Of a DNA stretch of 64,000 nucleotides, positions 9,498 to 20,144 are shown one piece after another. The position numbers were made by a program, and so were the translations under genes. Every line of letters begins with the position of its first letter. Positions within the stretch are counted from its first letter, which is position 1. Source of the stretch: Neisseriaceae bacterium (GTDB lineage: Bacteria > Pseudomonadota > Gammaproteobacteria > Burkholderiales > Chromobacteriaceae); assembly GCA_027489245.1 (NCBI GenBank), contig JAIYAC010000016.1:62001-126000 (forward strand), in the 5' to 3' direction. A model generated the notes under the pieces. That model did no database searches, was not told the DNA's origin, and worked only from the letters and a program-made list of their open reading frames with translations.

Positions 9498-10733
9498 TTA
9501 AAAATTACCGGCAAACCAAGCCTTCATACGCTGGAACACTTGCCCCACGCCGGCGCTTTCGCTTTTCTGGCCAACGCGAGGATGCATCTGGTCCTTACCG
9601 TACAGCAGCAAACCGACGCCTGTAGAGAAGCGCGGGTTTTTGACTACCTCGGACAAGCCACCTACATACTTGGGTACACCGATGCGCACAGGCAGGTGGA
9701 AGACCTCCTCGGCCAACTCCACCATGCCAGGCATCAGGCTGGCGCCACCGGTAATGACGATACCGGTAGACATTTCTTCAAAACCGCTACGGCGCAGCTC
9801 TTGCTGCACCAGCTGGAACAGCTCTTCCACACGCGGCTCGATCACCTCGGCCAGCGTGGCGCGCGACATCTGGCGCGGGCCGCGCTCGCCTACGCCTGGC
9901 ACCTCGATCATCTGGGCGGCGTCGGCCAACCCTACCAGCGCGACACCGTGCTGGATCTTGATGTCCTCGGCTTCTTTGGTCGGGGTGCGCAGCGCCATGG
10001 CGATATCGTTGGTGATCTGGTCGCCGGCAATCGGGATCACCGCGGTATGGCGGATGGCGCCGTTGATATACACGGCGATATCCGTGGTACCCCCACCAAT
10101 ATCGATCAGGCACACGCCCAGCTCTTTTTCGTCTTCGCTTAGCACGGCACTGGCACTGGCCATCGGCTGCAGCACCAGATCGGATACTTCCAGACCGCAG
10201 CGGCGCACACATTTGGCCACGTTCTGCGCCGCAGAAATGGCACCGGTCACAATGTGTACCTTGGCTTCCAGGCGCACACCGCTCATGCCCAGTGGCTCGC
10301 GCACGCCTTCCTGGCCGTCGATGCTGTATTCCTGGGTCAGGATATGCAGCACCTGGTGATCAGGCGGGATCGACACGGCACGCGCGGTTTCGATCACGCG
10401 GTCGATATCCATCTGCGTCACTTCACGGTCCTTGATGGCTACCATGCCGTGCGAGTTCACCCCTTTGATGTGGCTACCGGCGATACCGGTAAACACTTCA
10501 TTGATCTTGCAGTCGGCCATCAGCTCGGCCTCTTCCAGCGCGCGCTGGATGGCCTGCACTGTGGATTCGATATTCACCACCATGCCGCGCTTCAGACCGC
10601 GCGAGGGCACTTGCCCCATGCCCACGATGTTGATCTGGCCTTCTTCCAGCACTTCGGCGACGATCGCGACGATCTTCGAGGTGCCGATATCCAGGCCCAC
10701 CAGCATGTTTTTGCTTTCCTTAGGTTTGCTCAC
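9498..10733 (-). CDS. ftsA: Cell division protein FtsA
   Basis: Actin-like protein that tethers FtsZ to the inner membrane and recruits later divisome proteins. The 411-residue product has LVGLDIGTSKIVAIVAE (phosphate-1), CLIDIGGGTTDIAVY (phosphate-2), GIVITGGASLMPGM (adenosine motif) and a C-terminal amphipathic helix QVFQRMKAWFAGNF. GTG at 10731-10733 is preferred because GGAG lies 6 nt upstream; the frame also allows a TTG at 10745 with no good site. It begins 15 nt after the ftsQ stop. Confidence 0.96.
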   Translation of the reverse strand: MSKPKESKNMLVGLDIGTSKIVAIVAEVLEEGQINIVGMGQVPSRGLKRGMVVNIESTVQAIQRALEEAELMADCKINEVFTGIAGSHIKGVNSHGMVAIKDREVTQMDIDRVIETARAVSIPPDHQVLHILTQEYSIDGQEGVREPLGMSGVRLEAKVHIVTGAISAAQNVAKCVRRCGLEVSDLVLQPMASASAVLSEDEKELGVCLIDIGGGTTDIAVYINGAIRHTAVIPIAGDQITNDIAMALRTPTKEAEDIKIQHGVALVGLADAAQMIEVPGVGERGPRQMSRATLAEVIEPRVEELFQLVQQELRRSGFEEMSTGIVITGGASLMPGMVELAEEVFHLPVRIGVPKYVGGLSEVVKNPRFSTGVGLLLYGKDQMHPRVGQKSESAGVGQVFQRMKAWFAGNF

Positions 10734-10748
10734 CTGTCGCTCCAACGC

Positions 10749-11477
10749 TTAAAGCTTGTTTGTTGCCGTAGGCGGTGCCTTGTAATCGGGCATCCGCACA
10801 GCGAATCCATTGGGATAACGCAAATCCACATACGTAATGCGGTATGGCAACGTAGCCAGGCTGTGTGACCAGTGGTCGACAAACCGCGTCAACCGTTCAG
10901 CCACCGGGCCACGCCCCAGTTCCAGCGTTACACCGTTGTCCAGTTCCATTCGCCACGCCCTGCGCTCGGACAACCACAACCGCACGGGTTGCAAGCGGGC
11001 GGGCTGCAGACGCTGCCGGAAATCTTGCAGTGCCTGCATCATTTCTTTTTCACTCGCTGCCGGGCCGTACATCACCGGCAGCGGCTGGTCGCTGGCAGCA
11101 TCAAACCAGCGCCCGCTGGTACTGATCAGCCCCTGATCCCCCCAACGCGCCAGCGCCACATGTTCGCTGACCGTGATATCCAGCCGGTCCGGCCAGGCAC
11201 GCCTTACCTGCACCTGGCTTACCCAGGGCAGCTTTTCAAAGGCATGGCGCGTTTTGTTGATATCCAGCGTAAAAAACGTGCCGGTCAGTTCGTTTTGCGC
11301 GATGTACTTCAGCTGCACCGGCGTCACCTTGGCCACTTGGCCAGCAATGTGAATCCGTTTCACCGGGAACAAGGGCGAGTGTGTCAGCCAGTAGCCCCCG
11401 GCATACAACAACATCAATAACGAGGCGGTCAGCAGCAGGTTGGCCACTGCCCGCAATACCGCATGGTTATCCCACAT
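10749..11477 (-). CDS. ftsQ: Cell division protein FtsQ
   Basis: Bitopic divisome protein that scaffolds FtsB and FtsL. The 242-residue protein has a short cytoplasmic tail, one transmembrane helix ([18 protein letters not shown]), then a POTRA domain beginning [20 protein letters not shown] and the FtsQ beta domain ([19 protein letters not shown], then the late [16 protein letters not shown]). The start overlaps the ddl stop by 11 nt, implying coupling. Sequence is divergent from E. coli as usual for FtsQ; context makes it secure. Confidence 0.95.
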   Translation of the reverse strand: MWDNHAVLRAVANLLLTASLLMLLYAGGYWLTHSPLFPVKRIHIAGQVAKVTPVQLKYIAQNELTGTFFTLDINKTRHAFEKLPWVSQVQVRRAWPDRLDITVSEHVALARWGDQGLISTSGRWFDAASDQPLPVMYGPAASEKEMMQALQDFRQRLQPARLQPVRLWLSERRAWRMELDNGVTLELGRGPVAERLTRFVDHWSHSLATLPYRITYVDLRYPNGFAVRMPDYKAPPTATNKL

Positions 11478-12378
11478 GAGCTGCTGCCAGCACCTTGACG
11501 CACAGGTCCTCGTAGCTCAGGCCTTCGGCCCGCGCCGCCATCGGCACCAGGCTGTGACTGGTCATACCGGGGTTGGTATTGGCTTCCAGCAGGTAAATCC
11601 CGTTCTGTTCGTCCATCAGGAAATCAATCCGCGCCCAGCCCTGGCAACCCAGCACCTTGAACGCCTGCAGCGCCAGCTCGCGTGCACGCGCTTCGACGTC
11701 TGCGGCCAGGCCACTCGGGCAGCGGTATACCGTGTCGTCACGGAAATACTTGGCCTGGTAGTCGTAGTACTCGGTAGCCGGTTCGATCTTGATGGTGGGG
11801 TAGGCCTGGCCGTCGATCACGGCACAGGTGTACTCGCCACCACCAATAAACTGCTCGGCGATCACAATGCTGTCGTACTGGCGTGCTTCTTCGTAGGCGG
11901 CTTTCAGGCCACCGTGGGTTTTCACCTTGGTCACGCCAATGCTGGAGCCTTCGGTGGAAGGCTTCACGAAAATCGGCAGGCCCAGCTGCTGTTCGATGGC
12001 GTCGAAATCACTGTTGTCGTGCAGCAGCTCAAACGCCGGAATTGGCAGGCCAGCGCCTTTCCACAGCAGCTTGGTGCGCCATTTGTCCATGCAGATGGCC
12101 GAGGCCATGACGCCACAGCCGGTATACGGCATGCCCATGGCTTCCAGCGCGCCCTGCAGGGTGCCGTCTTCGCCAAACGGGCCGTGCAGGATGTTGAATA
12201 CGCGGGCAAAGCCCTCTGTTTTCAGCGCCGACAGCGGCTTCTCTGCCGGGTCGAACGCGTGCGCATCCACACCCTTGCTTTGCAGGGCGGCCAATACGCC
12301 GTTGCCGCTCATCAGCGAGACCTCGCGCTCGGCGGAGGTACCGCCCATCATGACTGCTACTTTGCCAAACTGCTTCAT
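11467..12378 (-). CDS. ddl: D-alanine--D-alanine ligase
   Basis: ATP-grasp enzyme making D-Ala-D-Ala for the peptidoglycan stem peptide. The 303 residues start [25 protein letters not shown] and contain [15 protein letters not shown], the ATP-grasp lysine segment [31 protein letters not shown], and the metal site [15 protein letters not shown]. Size and motifs match DdlB, the dcw-located isozyme. AGGA lies about 7 nt before the ATG. It sits 43 nt after murC. Confidence 0.97.
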   Translation of the reverse strand: MKQFGKVAVMMGGTSAEREVSLMSGNGVLAALQSKGVDAHAFDPAEKPLSALKTEGFARVFNILHGPFGEDGTLQGALEAMGMPYTGCGVMASAICMDKWRTKLLWKGAGLPIPAFELLHDNSDFDAIEQQLGLPIFVKPSTEGSSIGVTKVKTHGGLKAAYEEARQYDSIVIAEQFIGGGEYTCAVIDGQAYPTIKIEPATEYYDYQAKYFRDDTVYRCPSGLAADVEARARELALQAFKVLGCQGWARIDFLMDEQNGIYLLEANTNPGMTSHSLVPMAARAEGLSYEDLCVKVLAAAHVG

Positions 12379-12421
12379 GCTGTCCTCACTACCGCACCGT
12401 GTGGGCGCGGGATGCTATCTG

Positions 12422-13816
12422 TCAGGCCTTGGCGGCCGCTACCAGTTTGGCGGGGATACCACCAATCGACCCGGCACCCATGGTGATCACCACGTCGCCG
12501 TCACGCGCCATATCGGTAATGGCTTGCTGCATATCGGTAATCTGTTCCACGAACAGCGGCTCTACCTTGCCGCCTACACGCACGGCACGTGCCAGCGCGC
12601 GGCCATCGGCGGCCACAATCGGTGCCTCGCCGGCGGCGTACACTTCGGCCAGCAGCAGGGCATCCACGCGGCCCAGCACTTTCACAAAATCTTCAAACAG
12701 GTCACGCGTGCGGCTGTAGCGGTGCGGCTGGAAAGCCAGCACCAGGCGCTTCTCGGGGAATGCGCCACGTACTGCGGCCAACGTGGCGGCCATTTCCACC
12801 GGGTGGTGGCCGTAATCGTCGATCAGGGTGTAGCTGCCACCCTCTTTGGCCGGCAGCTCGCCGTAACGCTGGAAGCGGCGGCCCACGCCGGCAAACTCGG
12901 CCAGGCCTTTCTGGATGGCGTCGATCTCGGCGCCGCACTCCAGGCCGATAACCGTCGCGGCCAGGGCGTTCAGTACGTTGTGGCGGCCAGGCATATTCAG
13001 GGTGACCGGGAAGCGCAGGCCTTCAGCCTTTACGACCACGTCAAAGTGCATCTGGCCGGCGTCGGCCACCAGGTTGGCCGCATACACGTCGGCGCTGTCG
13101 TCCAGGCCGTAGGTGGTTACCGGCTTTTTCAGCTGCGGCACAATGCTGCGCACGTGTTCGTCGTCTACGCACAGCACGGCACGGCCGTAAAACGGCAGGT
13201 GGTGGATGAAGTCCACAAAGGCCTGCTTGAGCTTGTCGAAGCTGTGGTCGTAGGTGTCCATGTGGTCGGCGTCGATATTGGTCACCACCGACATCACCGG
13301 CTGCAGGTACAGGAAGGACGCGTCCGATTCATCGGCTTCGGCCACCAGATACTCACCACTGCCCAGGCGGGCGTTGGTACCGGCGGCGGTCAGCTTGCCG
13401 CCAATCACAAAGGTCGGGTCCAGGCCGGCCGCACCCAGTACCGAAGCGGTCAGGCTGGTGGTGGTGGTTTTGCCGTGGGTACCGGCAATGGCGATGCCCT
13501 GCTTGAAGCGCATCAGCTCGGCCAGCATCATGGCGCGCGGGATCACCGGAATATGGTGCGCCTGTGCTTCGCGCACTTCCGGGTTGTCGGCTTTTACCGC
13601 TGTAGACGTCACCACCACATCGGCGCCCTTGATATAGGTCGCGTCGTGGCCAAAGTAGATATGCGCGCCCTGCTCGGCCAGGCGCTTGGTCGCCGCATTG
13701 TCGGCCATATCGGAGCCGGACACGGTGTAGCCCAGGTTCAGCAACACCTCGGCAATGCCGCACATGCCGACGCCGCCGATACCGACAAAATGAATGTGTT
13801 TGACTCTATGTTTCAT
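12422..13816 (-). CDS. murC: UDP-N-acetylmuramate--L-alanine ligase MurC
   Basis: Cytoplasmic ligase that adds L-Ala to UDP-MurNAc, the first stem-peptide step. The 464-residue product reads [25 protein letters not shown] (Rossmann glycine motif), [16 protein letters not shown] (P-loop), [10 protein letters not shown], and [14 protein letters not shown] with [15 protein letters not shown]. The ATG at 13814-13816 is used because GAGAAG precedes it; the frame extends to a GTG four codons earlier. It begins 40 nt after murG. Confidence 0.97.
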   Translation of the reverse strand: MKHRVKHIHFVGIGGVGMCGIAEVLLNLGYTVSGSDMADNAATKRLAEQGAHIYFGHDATYIKGADVVVTSTAVKADNPEVREAQAHHIPVIPRAMMLAELMRFKQGIAIAGTHGKTTTTSLTASVLGAAGLDPTFVIGGKLTAAGTNARLGSGEYLVAEADESDASFLYLQPVMSVVTNIDADHMDTYDHSFDKLKQAFVDFIHHLPFYGRAVLCVDDEHVRSIVPQLKKPVTTYGLDDSADVYAANLVADAGQMHFDVVVKAEGLRFPVTLNMPGRHNVLNALAATVIGLECGAEIDAIQKGLAEFAGVGRRFQRYGELPAKEGGSYTLIDDYGHHPVEMAATLAAVRGAFPEKRLVLAFQPHRYSRTRDLFEDFVKVLGRVDALLLAEVYAAGEAPIVAADGRALARAVRVGGKVEPLFVEQITDMQQAITDMARDGDVVITMGAGSIGGIPAKLVAAAKA

Positions 13817-13856
13817 CGTTCTTCTCACCCACTGCCCGCCACACGGCGGCAGTTAC

Positions 13857-14951
13857 TTAATCCTGATCAGCCAGTGCCTGGCACAAATCGGCGACGGCAC
13901 GGGCCGCACCGGGCTTGGCCAGCCCCTTGGCGCGCTCGGCCAGCTGTTGTAGCTGGCTGCGCTGCAAACCGCCCAGCAGTGCTGCCAGCTGTGGCGGACT
14001 CATGTCTTGTTGCGGCAGATGGATCGCTGCCTGCTCGGCCGCCATCCAGGCCGCGTTATCGCGCTGGTGCGAGGTGGTGCTGACCACCAGAGGCACCAGC
14101 ACGCTGGCTACGCCTGCCGCGCACAGCTCGCTGACGGTAATGGCACCGGCGCGGCACACAATCACGTCGCAGGCAGCCAGGCGCGCCGGCATGTCATCGA
14201 TAAACGGCAGCAGTGTCACATCGCGGCCAACTTGCAGCCCGGCCGCTTCATACGCGGCCTGCACTGCAGCAAAATTCTTGTCACCGGTCTGGTGTACCAG
14301 CTGCGGGCGCTGGCCCGCTGGCAACAGCGCCAGCGCAGCCGGCAGGGTGTCGTTCAGTACCTTGGCCCCCAGGCTACCGCCGACTACCAGCACCTGCAGC
14401 GGGCCGCTACGGCCAGCAAAGCGCTGCGCGGGTGGCAGCAGGTCTTCGATTTCACGGCGCACCGGGTTACCGGTCACCACCGACTTCTTCACACTGCGTG
14501 CCGCCTCGCCATCAAAGCCACAAGCCAGATGATCCGCGAAAGGCAGCAAGGCCTTATTGCTTAACAGCAAGCCGGCATCAGCATTCACCATCACCAGCGG
14601 CTTCCACAGCAGTGCCGCAGCCAGGCCGGTAGGCAGGCAGACATAGCCGCCCATGCCCAGCACCACGTCCGGGCGGTGCTGGAACATCAGCACCAGGCTG
14701 CGCACAAACGCCGCCACCAGCTGGAAGACGCCTTTGAGCGAGCCCTGCGCGCCTTTACCACGGATGCCGTGGAAAGCCAGGCGTATCAGCTCGAAACCGG
14801 TAGGCGGCACCAGCTTGTTTTCCATGCCGCGCTCGGTACCCACCCACAGTACTTTCCAGCCACGGCTTTCCAGTTCGCGTGCAACGGCGATGCCCGGGAC
14901 AATGTGCCCACCGGTACCTGCTGCCATCACCATCACTGTACGCTTTGCCAT
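13857..14951 (-). CDS. murG: UDP-GlcNAc:lipid I N-acetylglucosaminyltransferase MurG
   Basis: Peripheral membrane GT-B glycosyltransferase that converts lipid I to lipid II. The 364 residues begin MAKRTVMVMAAGTGGHIVPG with the GTGGH loop, then VVGGSLGAKVLND (second G-loop), VICRAGAITVSELCAAGVASVLVPL and the donor-site segment near SHQRDNAAWM. The start at 14949-14951 was chosen by homology; a reading to 14987 adds 12 residues not found in the family. The 193-nt gap to ftsW is unusual for the cluster and carries a partial ftsW duplication. Confidence 0.96.
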   Translation of the reverse strand: MAKRTVMVMAAGTGGHIVPGIAVARELESRGWKVLWVGTERGMENKLVPPTGFELIRLAFHGIRGKGAQGSLKGVFQLVAAFVRSLVLMFQHRPDVVLGMGGYVCLPTGLAAALLWKPLVMVNADAGLLLSNKALLPFADHLACGFDGEAARSVKKSVVTGNPVRREIEDLLPPAQRFAGRSGPLQVLVVGGSLGAKVLNDTLPAALALLPAGQRPQLVHQTGDKNFAAVQAAYEAAGLQVGRDVTLLPFIDDMPARLAACDVIVCRAGAITVSELCAAGVASVLVPLVVSTTSHQRDNAAWMAAEQAAIHLPQQDMSPPQLAALLGGLQRSQLQQLAERAKGLAKPGAARAVADLCQALADQD

Positions 14952-15002
14952 CGTTCCACTTCTCTTGTTACCGGGCAGGCTGCCCATCTACTTATCTTGC
15001 CT

Positions 15003-15022
15003 TGCGGCCAACCTTGGCCGCA
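15003..15022. repeat. Inverted pair of the TGCGGCCAA repeat, murG-ftsW gap
   Basis: TGCGGCCAA, CC, TTGGCCGCA: two facing copies of the window's over-represented motif, 2 nt apart, forming a near-palindrome in the intergenic region. There is no U-run on the minus strand, so it would not be a full intrinsic terminator in this transcript. Confidence 0.7.
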
Positions 15023-15030
15023 CCGTCTAT

Positions 15031-15061
15031 ACCTTGAAGCCGCGCATCAGCCGGCGATTTT
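15031..15061 (-). repeat. Displaced copy of the ftsW 3' end (31 bp)
   Basis: These 31 bp are identical to 15149-15179, which encode the C-terminus of FtsW ([10 protein letters not shown]). The displaced copy reads the same residues on the minus strand and ends in a TAG stop. The 87 bp between the two copies do not resemble the neighbouring ftsW sequence, so this is not a simple tandem duplication; it looks like an insertion that left a flanking direct repeat. Confidence 0.8.
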
Positions 15062-15144
15062 TCCTTCGCCGCCCTGCGGCTCGGACTGCTACACCGGCTA
15101 CGCTGCACAGCAGCGTGCTGCCTGATGGCAGCAGATACCCGGCT

Positions 15145-16308
15145 TCAAACCTTGAAGCCGCGCATCAGCCGGCGATTTTCATAATCCACTCGCAACAGCA
15201 CCGCCAGCGATGCCAGGTTGCACAGCATGGCCGAGCCACCAAACGACATCAGCGGCAGGGTCAGGCCCTTGGTCGGCAGCAAACCCATGTTCACGCCCAC
15301 GTTAAAGAAGGTCTGCACACCCAGCCAGATGCCAATCCCCTGTGCCACCAGCGACTGGTAATAGCGCTCCAGCTGTTTAGACTCGGTACCAATGTGGAAA
15401 GCGCGGCGCACAATCCAGGCGTACAAGCCCAGCACCGCACAAATGCCCACAAAACCGAACTCCTCCGAAATCACCGCCATGATGAAGTCGGTGTGTGCCT
15501 CCGGCAGGTAAAACAGCTTTTCCACACTACCGCCCAGCCCCACGCCCAACCACTCGCCACGGCCAATCGCGATGAGGGAATGGCTGAGCTGGTAGCCCTT
15601 GCCATACGGGTCGTCCCACGGGTCCAGAAAACCCAGCACCCGCTTCAGTCGATACGGCGAGGTCACAATCAACACCACCACCGCACACACCGCCATCAGC
15701 GCCAGGCCGGCAAAGATGCGCAGGTTGATCCCGCCCAGAAACACAATGCCCATGGTGATGCTCATCACCACCATCAGCGCGCCAAAGTCCGGCTCCAGCA
15801 GCAACAACAAAGCCACCACCACAATGGCAAGCAGAATGGGCAAGAAACCTTCGCGCACGCTGTGCAGCTTGGCGGCTTTGCGTACCGTGTAGTCGGCGGC
15901 ATAGATGACTGCGGCCAACTTCATCACTTCGGATGGCTGCAGGTTCAGCACCACCAGATTGATCCAGCGCCGCGAGCCGTTTACCACCTTGCCAATGCCG
16001 GGAATCAGCACCAGCACCAGCAAGAAGCCGGCAAACAGGAAAAACTTGCCTGCGTATTTCTGCCAGATGCTGGTGGGCACCTGAAAGGTAATCGCCGCCC
16101 CTGCCAGGCCAATGGTCATGAAGATCATGTGGCGGAACAGGTAGAAATAGCGGTTATTGGTGGCGGCATCCGCCTCGGCATACGCAATCGACGCCGAGTA
16201 CACCATCACCAGGCTGATAGACAGCAGCAGGGTGATAGCCCACATCAGTGCTTCGTCCAGCACGGTGACGGGGGCTGTGTGATGATGGCGCCGGCTAATA
16301 CTGCTCAT
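15145..16308 (-). CDS. ftsW: Septal peptidoglycan polymerase FtsW
   Basis: SEDS-family glycosyltransferase that polymerises lipid II with FtsI at the septum. The 387-residue integral membrane protein has about ten hydrophobic helices, beginning near [21 protein letters not shown], and SEDS motifs [33 protein letters not shown] and [18 protein letters not shown]. Its ATG overlaps the murD stop (TGATG). The last ten codons are repeated downstream at 15031-15061, and the stop lies in an 8-bp inverted repeat (15141-15159). Confidence 0.97.
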   Translation of the reverse strand: MSSISRRHHHTAPVTVLDEALMWAITLLLSISLVMVYSASIAYAEADAATNNRYFYLFRHMIFMTIGLAGAAITFQVPTSIWQKYAGKFFLFAGFLLVLVLIPGIGKVVNGSRRWINLVVLNLQPSEVMKLAAVIYAADYTVRKAAKLHSVREGFLPILLAIVVVALLLLLEPDFGALMVVMSITMGIVFLGGINLRIFAGLALMAVCAVVVLIVTSPYRLKRVLGFLDPWDDPYGKGYQLSHSLIAIGRGEWLGVGLGGSVEKLFYLPEAHTDFIMAVISEEFGFVGICAVLGLYAWIVRRAFHIGTESKQLERYYQSLVAQGIGIWLGVQTFFNVGVNMGLLPTKGLTLPLMSFGGSAMLCNLASLAVLLRVDYENRRLMRGFKV

Positions 16309-17672
16309 CAGGCTGTGATCCCCGCCTTGACCGCCGCAACGGTGTCCACAAATACCTGGGCACGGTGCGCATAATTCTTGAACATATCCAGGCTGGCGCA
16401 GGCGGGCGATAGCAATACCACGTCGCCAGCCTGAGCCAGGCTGGCCGCCAGGCGCGTTGCTTCTTCCAGGGTGCTGCAGCGGTGCAGCGGTACGCCGCTG
16501 CCAGCCAGTGCGGTGTGGATGGCCGGTGCATCACGACCGATCAGTACCACGGCACGCGCAATGCGCTGGCAAGCGGATGCCAGCGGGGCAAAGTCTTGCC
16601 CCTTGCCATCGCCACCGGCGATCAGTACCACCGGGCGGGTCATGCCGTTCAATGCCGCTTCGGTCGCCCCCACGTTGGTGCCTTTGGAGTCGTCGATGAA
16701 CATCACACCGCCGAACTCGTCCACGTACTCCACACGGTGCGCCAGGCCACGGAAGCTGCGCAACGCAGCCAGCAAGGCCTCGCGCGGCAGGCCGATGGCT
16801 TCGGTCAGCGCCAGCGCCGCCAGCGCGTTGGCCGCATTGTGCAAGCCTTGCAGCTGCATCTCTGCGCTATCAAACACCGGCGAGCCGGCGATGGTAAGCA
16901 GGTAGCGGCCATCCGTCTGTTGCAGTGCGTAATCCGCGGCTTCGCGCAGCGAGAACCAGGCGACACGGCGGCCGGCTCGCACCATGGCGCGGCAGAATGC
17001 GTCGTCGCGGTTCAGCACCTGCACACCAGTACCGGAGAAGATGGCAGTCTTACTGTGGGCGTAGTCCAGCAGGTCGTTGTAGCGATCCAGATGGTCTTCG
17101 GAAATATTCAGCACGCTGGCCGCATCGGCACGCAGGCTGGTGGTGGTTTCCAGCTGGAAGCTGGACAGCTCCACCACCCAGACGTCGGGCTGCTTGCCGG
17201 CAGCTTCGCGCTGCGACAGCGCGTCCAGCACCGGCAGGCCGATATTGCCGCACACCACGGTGTCCTGCCCGGCGGCCTCGCACAGGTGGCCCACCAGGCT
17301 GGTGACGGTACTTTTGCCGTTGGAGCCGGTAATGGCGATCACCTTGGCACCGCTGCCGGCAATGGCACGCGCCCACAGCTCTACATCGCCTACCACCTCG
17401 CCGCCACGGCGGGCAAAATCGGCAATCGCCGGGGTACGAATGCTGACACCGGGGCTCACCATCAGCATGTCGGCGTCGGCAAAGGTCTGTGCATCGAACG
17501 CGCCCAGGCGCAGCGCCACGCCCAGCTCGGCGGCGATGTTGGCCGCATTGGCCGGCTTGTCGCGGCTATCGGCTATCGTGACGCGCGCGCCATGCGCCAG
17601 CAGCCAGCGCGCGGCAGACACGCCGGTATCGCCCAGGCCGATAACGATGATGTGGCGGTTGTCGAATCGCAT
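16308..17672 (-). CDS. murD: UDP-N-acetylmuramoylalanine--D-glutamate ligase MurD
   Basis: Adds D-Glu to UDP-MurNAc-L-Ala in the cytoplasm. The 454-residue protein has [18 protein letters not shown] at the N-terminus, the ATP P-loop [59 protein letters not shown] and the late [25 protein letters not shown] at 17670-17672 has GGAAA upstream; a GTG one codon earlier is possible. It is coupled to ftsW by a one-base overlap and follows mraY by 12 nt. Confidence 0.97.
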   Translation of the reverse strand: MRFDNRHIIVIGLGDTGVSAARWLLAHGARVTIADSRDKPANAANIAAELGVALRLGAFDAQTFADADMLMVSPGVSIRTPAIADFARRGGEVVGDVELWARAIAGSGAKVIAITGSNGKSTVTSLVGHLCEAAGQDTVVCGNIGLPVLDALSQREAAGKQPDVWVVELSSFQLETTTSLRADAASVLNISEDHLDRYNDLLDYAHSKTAIFSGTGVQVLNRDDAFCRAMVRAGRRVAWFSLREAADYALQQTDGRYLLTIAGSPVFDSAEMQLQGLHNAANALAALALTEAIGLPREALLAALRSFRGLAHRVEYVDEFGGVMFIDDSKGTNVGATEAALNGMTRPVVLIAGGDGKGQDFAPLASACQRIARAVVLIGRDAPAIHTALAGSGVPLHRCSTLEEATRLAASLAQAGDVVLLSPACASLDMFKNYAHRAQVFVDTVAAVKAGITA

Positions 17673-17684
17673 CACGTGGTTTCC

Positions 17685-18770
17685 TTAACGCAGTTTCAGG
17701 GTGGCCAGACCGGCCAGCACCAGCATCATGGTGACAATCCAGAAGCGCACCACGACCTGGGTTTCTTTCCAGCCTTTCAGCTCGTAGTGATGGTGCAGCG
17801 GTGCCATGCGGAACACGCGCTTGCCAGTAAGCTTGAACGACGCCACCTGGATCATCACCGACAGCGCTTCCATCACGAACAGGCCGCCCATGATCAGCAG
17901 CACGATTTCCTGACGCACGATCACGGCCACGGTACCCAGCGCAGCGCCCAGCGCCAGCGCACCCACGTCACCCATGAACACTTGCGCGGGGTAGGCGTTA
18001 AACCACAAGAAGCCCAGGCAGGCGCCACATATCGCAGCGCAGAACACCACCACCTCGTGCGCGCCTGGCACGAAAGGCATGCCCAGATACTTGGAAAACA
18101 CCGCGTGGCCCGCCACGTAGGCAAAAATCGACAAGCCCGCGGCCACCAGCACTACCGGCAGCGCGGCCAGGCCATCCAGACCGTCTGTGAGGTTCACCGA
18201 GTTGGACGTGCCAACAATCACGAAATAGGTCAGTACGCAGAAGCCGATACCACCCAGCGGGTAGATCACGTTCTTGAAGAACGGCACGATGAATTCGGTA
18301 GAGGCCGGCAGCTTGGCCGTGGTAATCAGGAACACGCCGGCGGCGATGGCAATGGTGGACTGCCACACCATCTTGAAACGGGCAGACACACCGTTCGGGT
18401 CCTTGTACACCACCTTGCGCCAGTCGTCGTAGAAGCCCAGCGCGCCGGTGCCCAGCGTCACGGCCAACAGCAGCCATACGTACTGGTTGGACAGGTCGGC
18501 CCACAGCAGCGTGGTGACGGTCATGGCCAGCAGGATCAGCGTGCCGCCCATGGTCGGGGTGCCGGTTTTTACCAGGTGAGTTTGCGGGCCGTCCTTGCGC
18601 ACGGCCTGGCCTACTTTCAGCTCGGTAAGCTTGCTAATCACCCACGGGCCCATCCACAGCGAGATGGTCAGCGATGTCAGCGCCGCCATCACCGCACGCA
18701 GGGTGACGTAGTTCAGTACATTAAAAGCGCGGATATGTTCGCGCAGCAGATCAGCCAGTAGCAGCAGCAC
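17685..18770 (-). CDS. mraY: Phospho-N-acetylmuramoyl-pentapeptide transferase MraY
   Basis: Integral membrane enzyme that joins UDP-MurNAc-pentapeptide to undecaprenyl phosphate, giving lipid I. The 361 residues match E. coli MraY (360). Visible motifs are [18 protein letters not shown], the catalytic aspartates in GFYDDWRKV and [10 protein letters not shown], and [23 protein letters not shown] at the C-terminus. Ten transmembrane helices are apparent. It begins 3 nt after the murF stop. Confidence 0.98.
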   Translation of the reverse strand: MLLLLADLLREHIRAFNVLNYVTLRAVMAALTSLTISLWMGPWVISKLTELKVGQAVRKDGPQTHLVKTGTPTMGGTLILLAMTVTTLLWADLSNQYVWLLLAVTLGTGALGFYDDWRKVVYKDPNGVSARFKMVWQSTIAIAAGVFLITTAKLPASTEFIVPFFKNVIYPLGGIGFCVLTYFVIVGTSNSVNLTDGLDGLAALPVVLVAAGLSIFAYVAGHAVFSKYLGMPFVPGAHEVVVFCAAICGACLGFLWFNAYPAQVFMGDVGALALGAALGTVAVIVRQEIVLLIMGGLFVMEALSVMIQVASFKLTGKRVFRMAPLHHHYELKGWKETQVVVRFWIVTMMLVLAGLATLKLR

Positions 18771-18773
18771 CGG

Positions 18774-20144
18774 TCAGCCCTTTCCTTGTTCTTGTTGTTG
18801 GGGGGTTACCAGCGCGGCAACCACACGCTCCATCTGCATGAAGCGCGACCCTTTTACCAGCACGGTGCTGGCTGGCGATACCACACCACCCAGCTGTGCC
18901 AGCAAAGCATCGAAATCGTCAAAATACTCGCCATCGTTGCCAAAGGCAGTGGCGGCATGGCGCGCCAGCTCACCGTGACACAGCAGGTGCTCGATACCAC
19001 GCGCACGGGCGTGGGCACCCACTTCGGCGTGCAGCTGCGGTGCGGTATCGCCCAGCTCGCCAATCTGGCCCATCACGAACACGCGTGGCGCCGGGTAGGC
19101 CGCCAGCACGTCGATACCCGCTTTCATGGAATCCGGGTTGGCGTTATAGGTGTCATCGATAACGGTGGCACCGCAGGCGGCCTGCTTCAGCTGCAGACGG
19201 CCTTTCACACCGGCAAAGGCAGCCAGACCGGTGGCAATGTCAGCCAGCGGTACCTGCAGCGCCAGCGCCACCGCAGCGGCGGCCAGCGCGTTGCGCACAT
19301 TGTGCTCGCCGGCAGCCGGCAGGCTGATGGCCTGCTCGCCCTGCGGGCAAACCAGCACAAAGCGGCATTCGCCAATGCCCAGCTGGATGTCACGCGCCGT
19401 CACGTTGGCCGCAGCGCTCAAACCAAAGCGCAGCTGCGCGTGGCCGGCTGCGGCAGCCTCGAAGATGGCCAGCTGTGCGTCGTCGGCGTTCAGTACCGCC
19501 ACGCCGTCTGCGGCCAACCCCTCGAAGATTTCACTCTTGGCACGGGCGATGTCGGCCGTGCTGTCAAAACCACCGCCCAGATGGGCACGCATGGCGTTGT
19601 TCACCATGGCCACGTGCGGGCGCGCCAGGCCGGTGAGGTAGCTGATCTCGCCAAAATGGTTCATGCCCATTTCGATAACGGCGTAGCGGTGGGCAGCCGT
19701 CAGGCCCAGCAGGGTCAGCGGCAGGCCGATGTCGTTATTGAAGTTACCGGCGGTGGCGTGCACGGCGTCCTCACCAGCATGGGCACGCAGAATGGCGGCG
19801 ACCATTTCCTTCACCGTGGTCTTGCCGTTGGAGCCGGTAATGCCGATGCGCTTCACATCGAGGCGCGCGCACCAGTCTGCGGCCAACGTGCCCAGCGCCA
19901 GGCGGGTATCGGCTACGCGGATGGTGCTGCCCTGCCCTGCCACGTCGCGGCTTACCAGCGCGTGGGCGCCTTTAGCCAGCACGTCCGGCACAAAGTCGTG
20001 CGCGTCGAATTTCTCGCCCACCAGCGCCACGAACAGATCGCCGGCTTGCACCGCGCGGCTGTCGGTCACGACGCGCTGAAAGCGGGCGTCGCTGCCATGC
20101 AGCTGGCCGGCTAAAACACGGGCGGCATCAGAGAGCATCAGCAT
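18774..20144 (-). CDS. murF: UDP-MurNAc-tripeptide--D-Ala-D-Ala ligase MurF
   Basis: Adds D-Ala-D-Ala to the tripeptide, completing the UDP-MurNAc-pentapeptide. The 456-residue product shows the N-terminal substrate domain (FQRVVTDSRAVQAGDLFVALVG), the P-loop ITGSNGKTTVKEMVAAIL, IEMGMNHFGEISYLTGL, and DDTYNANPDSMKAGIDVLA. The start at 20142-20144 is supported by a G-rich site 6 nt upstream and overlaps the murE stop by 17 nt. Confidence 0.97.
   Translation of the reverse strand: MLMLSDAARVLAGQLHGSDARFQRVVTDSRAVQAGDLFVALVGEKFDAHDFVPDVLAKGAHALVSRDVAGQGSTIRVADTRLALGTLAADWCARLDVKRIGITGSNGKTTVKEMVAAILRAHAGEDAVHATAGNFNNDIGLPLTLLGLTAAHRYAVIEMGMNHFGEISYLTGLARPHVAMVNNAMRAHLGGGFDSTADIARAKSEIFEGLAADGVAVLNADDAQLAIFEAAAAGHAQLRFGLSAAANVTARDIQLGIGECRFVLVCPQGEQAISLPAAGEHNVRNALAAAAVALALQVPLADIATGLAAFAGVKGRLQLKQAACGATVIDDTYNANPDSMKAGIDVLAAYPAPRVFVMGQIGELGDTAPQLHAEVGAHARARGIEHLLCHGELARHAATAFGNDGEYFDDFDALLAQLGGVVSPASTVLVKGSRFMQMERVVAALVTPQQQEQGKG

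Noticed and set aside
11927..14083. 718-codon open frame on plus, opposite ddl and murC
   Set aside because: Antisense to two certain genes; composition is a mirror of their codons.
15062..15148. Interpreting the 87-bp segment near ftsW as an insertion sequence
   Set aside because: Too short, with no transposase and no terminal inverted repeats that match; only a small internal 7-bp stem.
16482..18761. 759-codon open frame on plus, opposite murD and mraY
   Set aside because: Antisense shadow, rich in His, Gln, Arg and Val, with no domain pattern.
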